A stretch of DNA of 64,000 nucleotides from NCBI RefSeq assembly GCF_910589235.1, contig NC_060975.1, positions 1,526,001 through 1,590,000 on the forward strand, written 5' to 3'. Both the position numbers and the translations under genes were made by a program. Origin of the DNA: Vespa crabro (lineage: Eukaryota; Arthropoda; Insecta; Hymenoptera; Vespidae). Below, in pieces: positions 57,412 through 64,000 of this stretch; within the stretch, counting starts at the first letter, position 1, and every line of letters begins with the position of its first letter. The notes beneath the pieces were generated by a model. That model saw nothing but the letters and a program-made list of their open reading frames with translations, was not told the DNA's origin and did no database searches.

Positions 57412-58498
57412 CTTAAAAAAAAAATTTCTTTTAGGCGTCAGGAGTAACCGTGGCGGACGTCTGCAAGACGACGTACGAAGAAATAAAGAAGGACAAAAAG
57501 CACCGATACGTGATCTTTTACATCAAAGATGAAAAACAGATCGATGTGGAAGTCATTGGACCTCGTGACGCGGCCTACGATGCTTTCCTCGAAGACTTGC
57601 AGAAAGGTGGAAGCGGCGAATGTCGTTATGGTCTATTCGACTTTGAATATACCCACCAGTGTCAGGGTACTTCTGAAGTAAGAGAAAGGATTTTTTATGT
57701 AAAATTAAAAAAAAAAAGAAGAAGAAAGAAAAAAAGAAAAAATTCATTGTTCCCTATTCTCATCAAATAATATATATGATATATAAATTATGGATATATT
57801 GCAACTTACTTGAAAAGAAATGACTCATATGAATTATTGTTATCTAAATCTGTTTATGTAACATGTGTCAAAAAATGTTAGTGAAAATTTGACGTAGTCT
57901 TATCTCTTAGGAGAAAGAGACAGACAGAAAGAGGGAGAAAGAAAAATTATAAAATGTTTCATTTCTTTAAAAGGAAAAAAAATGTCAAGAGTAGGCTAAA
58001 AAAAAAAATAAATGATAAACAGATTGATAATGAGAATTACAACGTATGTGTCTGATATTTAATTATGATTAGATTACGATTAGAGAGAAAGAGATTAAGT
58101 TGCTTGGAACAATCGTTATCAAGGTTTATCATTCTCTGTCAATGAGATATTGTTGAATCAACATTATCAATGTTCTTCATTTATTATGTGAATGATGGAG
58201 ATGTAATATATTTTTTGATTTTGTTCTTTTGTTCTTCTTTTTTTTTTTTTTTTTTTTAGTTCATAATATTTTTATATGTGTATATATTTGTTTGTAGGCT
58301 TCCAAAAAACAGAAACTCTTCTTGATGTCGTGGTGTCCTGACACGGCCAAAGTTAAGAAGAAGATGTTGTACTCGAGTTCGTTCGACGCTTTGAAGAAGT
58401 CCTTAGTAGGTGTGCAAAAGTATATACAGGCGACAGACCTTTCGGAGGCTTCTGAAGAAGCTGTCGAAGAGAAGCTTCGAGCTACCGATAGGAATTAG
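49992..58498 (+). CDS. tsr: Cofilin/ADF (twinstar), complete, 3 coding exons
   Basis: Actin-depolymerising factor, which severs and recycles actin filaments and is inhibited by LIM-kinase phosphorylation of Ser3. The first coding exon is only the ATG (49992-49994), followed by a GTAAAT donor. The other exons are 57435-57677 and 58298-58498, for 447 nt and 148 aa, the standard insect length. The N-terminus MASGVTVADVCKTTYEEIKK retains Ser3. The actin-binding long helix reads 'KQKLFLMSWCPDTAKVKKKM' followed by LYSSSFDALKKSL, and the end reads EEKLRATDRN. Intron 1 is 7.4 kb and microsatellite-rich. A CAG/CAA array lies 151 bp after the stop codon. Confidence 0.98.
50566..50694. repeat. (CT)n microsatellite
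   Basis: About 130 bp of CT with short interruptions (AAGATCCTTTCTTCGTC in the middle), near the 5' end of twinstar intron 1. Confidence 0.9.
51241..51292. repeat. (GA)n microsatellite
   Basis: A nearly pure 50-bp GA tract in twinstar intron 1, strand-reversed relative to the CT tract at 50566-50694. Confidence 0.9.
55162..55207. repeat. Poly(A) run of 46 bases
   Basis: An uninterrupted homopolymer in twinstar intron 1. No retroelement sequence was recognised on its 5' side, so retrotransposition is not supported, and the exact length may be an assembly estimate. Confidence 0.85.
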
Positions 58499-58647
58499 GA
58501 ATAATAATTCCTAAAGTGTGAGTTCAAAACAATCACTGCAATTGAGAGAAATCAAGCGATAAAAGAAAAACACAATCTCCCTTCCCTAAACAAAAACAAA
58601 ACAATTAAAAAGAAAAAAAAAAGAAAAGAAAAAATAAGTCAACATCA

Positions 58648-58648
<1 letters not shown>

Positions 58649-58678
<30 letters not shown>

Positions 58679-58689
58679 CTAGTATCAGT

Positions 58690-58730
<41 letters not shown>

Positions 58731-58809
58731 CGTCATCATCAGCAGCAGCTGCAGCAGCAGCAGCAGCAACAACAACAGCAACAACAACAACAACAATAAC
58801 AACAACAGT
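58649..58809. repeat. tsr: Imperfect (CAG)n/(CAA)n array in the presumed twinstar 3' UTR
   Basis: About 160 bp of CAG triplets with CAA, CAT and CTG-type interruptions, passing into CAA repeats at the distal end. It starts 151 bp after the twinstar stop codon and would be transcribed in the CAG sense. The reverse strand is open as poly-leucine, a by-product of the repeat. Confidence 0.92.
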
Positions 58810-59526
58810 ACAGTACAGACGCTCAAATGTCGTCGAATGTTTGCGCTAAAGCACGTACTGCTTATTACGTGTGTTTTAGTCATCGTGTGAAAGAGCGTAA
58901 ATATTTAACATAAACGAGAATCTAAAATTCAAAAGGAAAAAAAGAAAAAAAGAATAATATTAAAAAAATGAAATAAAAAGAAAAAAAAAGGAAAAAAAAA
59001 AATCTAAAAAAGAACAAAGGAAAAGAAAAAGAAAAAAAAAATTCGCCCTTTTCGTACTACTGCGGACGGTTGTGTGAATTTCTCTGATATGATAATATTA
59101 ATATTATACTATTATTATAATAATAATTGTAAGGTAATCGCTGTAAAAGAATAAGAACAGTTTACAACCAACAGTCAACAACAAGCAGTAAGGATGGAAG
59201 CATTACATTTTTGTCACAGGATGTATAATGTTTAAATTAAATTCATTTCATAATGATTTTTTTTTTCCCTCCATGTAAGATCTTCAAACGTCTTAACTGT
59301 TTCCTTTTATAGATCTCCTGGATCATGGATATACCCATACAGTTAAATGCTTTATATGAATTACTTGTTCGTTGACGAATCAAAATTGGGATGATTAAAT
59401 TTAGAATTAATAAGTGGGTTTCGATCTTATTGTAAATCAATTTCTCATAATCACAATTTTTATCAGATTTTGATGATTAATAAGGCGCTCAATCGAAAGA
59501 TTAAGGTTTTCTTTTTCTTTTCTTCT

Positions 59527-59571
<45 letters not shown>

Positions 59572-60816
59572 CAAGTCAGCAAATTTTGGAAAAACGTTAT
59601 TTTTCTTTTTATAAAAATCATCTAAAAAATGAGTAATTTTAAAGCAAACAAAAGCTTGTTTTGAATATATGGATGCGCGCAGTGGCGCCATTTCGCGTTC
59701 GTGTCGAACAGTCGAAGCTTCTTTTTCTCATTACATGCCTACACATGGACGTGCGTGAAATTTATTTAAGATTTGGTCGTTTTATATCAATTCGATTCGA
59801 GTAAATCGTGTATTATGCAATTAATTTTTGAAAATATTTTTTTATGCAATTTATAGATACATCTGAAATTTTTAGTAATCAACGATCAAAATCTACATTA
59901 ACATCAAATTATAACTAACATCAAACTAATAATATTCACTTTTTTATATCACTGTATGATATTAGATTTTATGGTAAAATTGATTTCTGTTTTACCATCA
60001 GTTAAATAGATTCTTTTTCCTTGCTTTCATTAGATCTACTATTATTTTTATGTTATATAAAAATTTTTGTCAGACATTAATTCGATTGTTAGGTTAAGCA
60101 TAAAGAGAGATATATTATTTGCACAATTTAACACATCGATGCAATAGATGCATAATAGGAATTTATATCTCATATTTCAATCCAAATCTATCGTTGATGT
60201 CACGTATACTACGAATAATCTTACGAAAGTTTGTGAACAATCTCAATTATAAGATTTCTTTAGAATTTTCTTTCTTCTCTATCTTCCTTTTCTATTTTCT
60301 TTTTTTTTTTTTTTTTTTTTTTTTATGCTTTAGACTAAACTGTTATCTAGAAGCAGAAGTATTACTGAGATTATTTTTATTTAGTTGGTAATTGACTTGT
60401 TCCACCAATGGTAAGGTAGGAATTACTTTGGGATAATTAATTAATAATGTCGTCACTGTTTGATGATACTGTTCTTTATGCAATATAAATTCGATCTATC
60501 CTTGTAGAATAATAATAATAATAATAATTTTTTTTTTTTTTAATTACCAAAAAAAATTTTAATACATTTTTTTTACATAAAATAATTTTCATTTATTTTT
60601 AGCGACGTACAAGCGATTGCCCATTACATAGGTCTTCGTACATAAAAGATAATTAATATTCGTCGCTATTTACAAATTAGGATATCAATCGTAATCGTTT
60701 GAATTTATTTATGTATCGTATTAATTCGTAATTAGCAGAATGTCGTTTTATGCAAACGAACGAACGTGCTTATGGTCTCTCTTACACACTATAATTAAAT
60801 CAGGTATGTTTACTTG

Positions 60817-60819
<3 letters not shown>

Positions 60820-60858
<39 letters not shown>

Positions 60859-60865
60859 CATATAT

Positions 60866-60920
<55 letters not shown>
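60820..60920. repeat. (TA)n microsatellite
   Basis: About 100 bp of TA/CA-type dinucleotides in two blocks, between twinstar and the Ig/FN3 gene. Confidence 0.9.
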
Positions 60921-60924
<4 letters not shown>

Positions 60925-61211
60925 TTGATTTTAATTTGTACATACAGTGCAACAGAACTAAAAAAAAGATAATACATTAAAATTTCCTCACGTATCTATC
61001 CTAATATAGGATGAAGATCGATCAAACTTGTATGGATTATATTCTATTCTTCTTGTTTGTTTTTCTTCCTTTGTTTTTCGTTTTCATTTTCCTCGTTCCG
61101 ATGTATGCATTTTGACAATTTTCTTTTTCTTTTTCTTTTTTTTTTTCCTTTTATAGAAGTAACGAGATGGTGAGTTTCTTTACAGAAATAGTCCTTTAAA
61201 AAAAGGACGGT

Positions 61212-62233
61212 CTATAATTTCATACTCGTGAAAAACAAGGCAAAAGAAAGGACAAAAGCTGTGCTTTCTTTCGTCACACAAGAGCATCCATTGTTTTCCG
61301 TGCTGGTTTGTTGAGACATCGAGGCCATTTGTATTACTACGTAGATCAAAACAAAGATAAAATTATTTAACAATTTGTTATATATAAAAATAATATGTAA
61401 CTTTTTTTAAATAACAAAAGTAATAATAATAATTTTTATTAAATGATAAAAATAAATAATAATAATCATAAATAATAAGCATCATAAAGATATTAATAAC
61501 AGTAATAATAATAACAACGATAATCATCATACCAGTGTTGATCTTTTCGTCCGGTACTATATCGATCGTTTTGTAATAATCTTCAGCATCAGGAGCTACG
61601 AAATAAGGATAAAGAATATTATATTTAAATTTTGATTTTGAATAAGTTAAAAAAAGTTGATTTATTTATTTTTTTAATTCTTTAATCATTTTCTTTTTTT
61701 TTTCTTTTTTGTCTTTTTAACTTACGAGCACCTTCCGTAGCAAATCGTATGACTTTCGATGGTCTGCTCGAACCATAACGATTTCTCGATACTACAAAAG
61801 CCTCGTAGTGTGTAGCTTCAGCCAATCCTGTTAAATTGAAGGATCGAGCATGTACTGGACCAATCGCATTGCTTCCGCTCGGTATGTAAAGTTTATGCCA
61901 CTTATGTGTCGTAGTAGTTGTACTCGCTCTGAACGAACCTTCGTGAACGTACTTCTGTATTCATCAAGTGAATATCAATTACATAAATTGGATAGGAGGT
62001 TTGTCTATTATGGTTATAGTAAACGATAAAACCTACGTACGATATGACATAACTACATTTTCTGAACGAACCGTTAATATACGACGATTTCCAATTTCTT
62101 TTTCAAGGTTAGTTATAGAATTTCTTTTTTAACGTATAACCAAACAATTAAAAATATTTCTTAACGTTATAAAGAGAACAATATTCTGACAATAATATTT
62201 CGATATTAATTATGATTAATATATATACATATA

Positions 62234-62277
<44 letters not shown>

Positions 62278-63143
62278 TTCTATATATATATTATATGTAT
62301 AAATTTATAATTTAGTATGATAATATTTTCGATTAGATCTATAACGATATTAGATAATCATGTGATTTGATAAGAAAGTTCTATAATGTAAAAGTATAAA
62401 TATTTAATACAATATAAATTATATAATATAAATAATATATAAGGTTTAATATCAATTTTGTTTATAGTAAAATATAAATGTATACATACGTATACATAGA
62501 TTCATAGACATATTTTTAGGTTAGAATTTTCATATTAAGTTTCATGAATATATATATATATATATATATGTATGCTTACCCTGTACTGACGAAAGGAGAA
62601 TTGATATTCAACGATAGGAGTATAGCAATCAACCTCCCAAATGAAATTATACGCAGTCTTCGATATACTCTTAGCTTCTTTGAAAATCGCAGGATTCGCT
62701 ACTCCTGATAATTCGATCGCAGCCTCGGTTATTCCCAAGGAATTCGATGCTCTACATAAATAAAATCCATAATCCTTCGTTATCACATTCCTTATTACTA
62801 AACTATGATTATGTCCTATACTGTGTTTCACTATTCTCATTGAATAGGATACCGTCTTGTTCATGAAGTACCACTCAACCTGAAAAATATAACGGGTGTA
62901 TCCACTTTATAACTAGATCTTTTCTAAATCATTTAATAATATATATATATATACACATATATAATTGTAGAAATCATCATGTTAAATGAGATAAAAGCGA
63001 ATGCATTTCTTTTTTTTCTTTTTCTTTTTTTTTTACTTCTAAAGGTATTTATTTTCGATCGGTGGAAGATCAATAAAACAGAGATTGCAATTTTATTTCG
63101 TAGGATACAAATTCCAAAAAATATATATACACATACATACGCA

Positions 63144-63201
<58 letters not shown>

Positions 63202-63427
63202 CTCTCTTTCCGTATAAAAAGTCAAACGTAATCCTCTCGAACTATTTTTCCTAAGGTAGAACTATCATGAGTCACGTTTCCAACGAATCGATTTGTCACG
63301 TATTAGCGGCTTCAAGGGATAACTTTGAGAAATTGCTTTGCGGCTCGAACGAAGCTTTTCATTTACTTATATACCTAACTGCGAATATAGCTTCTTTTTC
63401 TTTTTCTTTTTCTTCTTCTTCGTAAGA

Positions 63428-63476
<49 letters not shown>

Positions 63477-63580
63477 TGAAAGAGAAAGAGAGGAATGAAA
63501 AAGTCTTCAACTTAATCTTGCAAATACTTTGATCTTTCGACGATATGACGTCGCAACGTGAAAAAAGGAAAAAATTAAAA

Positions 63581-63619
<39 letters not shown>

Positions 63620-63800
63620 GTGCAAAAGCTTTGACAGAAAAATAAAATAAAATATAAAATATTCTTTTCCAAAGGTAAAAAAAAAAAAAAAAAAGAACTC
63701 ACCTCAGCCTCTGGCCAAGCAATAACTCTGCAATCCAATTGGGTTCGAATTCCAGGCGATGCATGAACCCATGGCTTATTGATAATAATTTCTGGCTTAT
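61212..63800 (-). CDS. GPI-anchored Ig/FN3 cell-adhesion protein, klingon/wrapper-like, 3' part (partial)
   Basis: The C-terminal part of an immunoglobulin-superfamily neural adhesion protein. Minus-strand exons: 63703-63800, 62580-62879, 61726-61954, 61533-61595 and 61212-61336; the frame stays open across all junctions. The first two exons give an Ig domain: Cys in TQLDCRVIAWPEAE, Trp in VEWYF, and the DxGxYxC motif in KDYGFYLCRASNSLG. The next gives a fibronectin type III domain ending in NRYGSSRPSKVIRFAT. A short acidic linker follows, then a C-terminus of CSCVTKESTAFVLSFALFF plus TSMKL and stop, a hydrophobic tail with no charged end, typical of GPI-anchor signals. Sequons NKT and NLT are present. 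Domain order and anchor fit klingon or wrapper; I cannot choose between them. The N-terminus lies beyond 64000. Confidence 0.87.
62238..62272. repeat. (TA)n microsatellite in an Ig-gene intron
   Basis: A short pure TA tract inside the intron between the FN3 exon and the Ig exon of the minus-strand adhesion gene. Confidence 0.85.
63148..63190. repeat. (CT)n microsatellite in an Ig-gene intron
   Basis: A CT tract in the intron between 62880 and 63702. The same intron holds GA tracts at about 63433-63480 and 63584-63613, so the opposite strand carries both orientations. Confidence 0.88.
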
Positions 63801-64000
63801 CTGTAATCGCATGAACTCATATAAACGCTTCCGACATACTCGTTATTATATGTACATTACGTACGATTAGAATCGAGGTATAGTAATGATAAGACTCGAT
63901 CGATAAAGTAGATTCTTCTTTTGATCATACGTGTAAACAATTGATATTTGCATAACGGCATTAAATGTCATCCGTAATGAGAGCAATTGCCCTGTTCGTA

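Larger units (their letters stand above)
49995..57434 (+). other. Twinstar intron 1, microsatellite-rich
   Basis: A 7.4 kb intron. It carries an AAT-rich triplet run (50062-50142) and CT or GA tracts at 50566-50694, 50984-51017, 51241-51292, 51846-51889, 52127-52160, 52274-52318 and 52771-52812. Two long A runs lie at 55162-55207 and about 57378-57402. Blocks of more complex sequence (about 50180-50340, 51020-51200 and 54190-54440) could hold enhancers or alternative 5' exons. No coding exon was recognised on either strand. Confidence 0.65.
58499..61211. other. Twinstar 3' UTR and intergenic stretch
   Basis: About 2.7 kb without a gene. It begins with the twinstar 3' UTR, including the CAG/CAA array and A-rich runs. 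Further on are a 39-base T run (59529-59567), a small GC-richer spot at 59671-59698, another T run (60299-60324) and TA tracts at 60820-60920. The last part before 61212 is the 3' UTR of the minus-strand Ig gene. Confidence 0.55.

Noticed and set aside
58605..58883. Minus-strand poly-leucine frame
   Set aside because: Reverse-strand reading of the CAG/CAA array in the presumed twinstar 3' UTR.

Overview
This is a 64 kb piece of an AT-rich animal nuclear genome, almost certainly an insect. The intron-containing genes match insect orthologues closely (calmodulin, twinstar/cofilin, G-gamma-1, Sbf, scheggia-type citrate carrier, klingon/wrapper-type Ig protein). The short introns, very low GC, dense TA and GA/CT microsatellites and CpG-rich promoter islands fit an aculeate hymenopteran (bee or wasp). 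That last step is inference; the sequence does not prove the order.

Layout. Positions 342-834 (+) hold the last two exons of a mitochondrial citrate carrier. Positions 2471-10061 (+) hold a complete 14-exon TTC28-like gene (TPR repeats plus CHAT domain, 2069 aa). Positions 10880-11878 (-) hold peptidyl-tRNA hydrolase 2 (171 aa), convergent with TTC28. Positions 13197-21222 (+) hold Sbf (MTMR5/13 type, 24 coding exons, 2029 aa). A 7 kb gene-free stretch rich in microsatellites leads to the CpG-rich calmodulin promoter and the calmodulin gene at 28498-33595 (+). Next come a GILT-family thiol reductase at 37723-38715 (-), divergent from POLR1C at 39700-41212 (+), then G-gamma-1 at 41776-41988 (-), then Rtf1 at 42985-46103 (+). 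After about 4 kb of AT-rich sequence come the twinstar/cofilin promoter and gene (49992-58498, +, with a 7.4 kb first intron). The last gene (61212-63800, -) is the 3' part of a GPI-anchored Ig/FN3 adhesion protein whose N-terminal exons lie beyond the window.

I rebuilt every gene exon by exon from splice sites. The summed coding length of every complete gene is a multiple of three and gives a plausible family length (calmodulin 149 aa, cofilin 148 aa, POLR1C 342 aa, Rtf1 695 aa, GILT 235 aa, PTRH2 171 aa), which supports the models. The genes do not form a pathway. They are mostly housekeeping genes: actin turnover, calcium signalling, transcription, ribosome rescue, membrane traffic, metabolism and lysosomal reduction.

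I found no CRISPR array, no tRNA or rRNA, no intact transposon and no evidence of a new multigene system. The most interesting leftovers are a nested inverted repeat inside a tandem duplication in the last calmodulin intron, an unassigned promoter-like island near 48.9-49.1 kb, the shared 'ATG-only first coding exon' design of calmodulin and twinstar, and a long CAG/CAA tract just after the twinstar stop codon.
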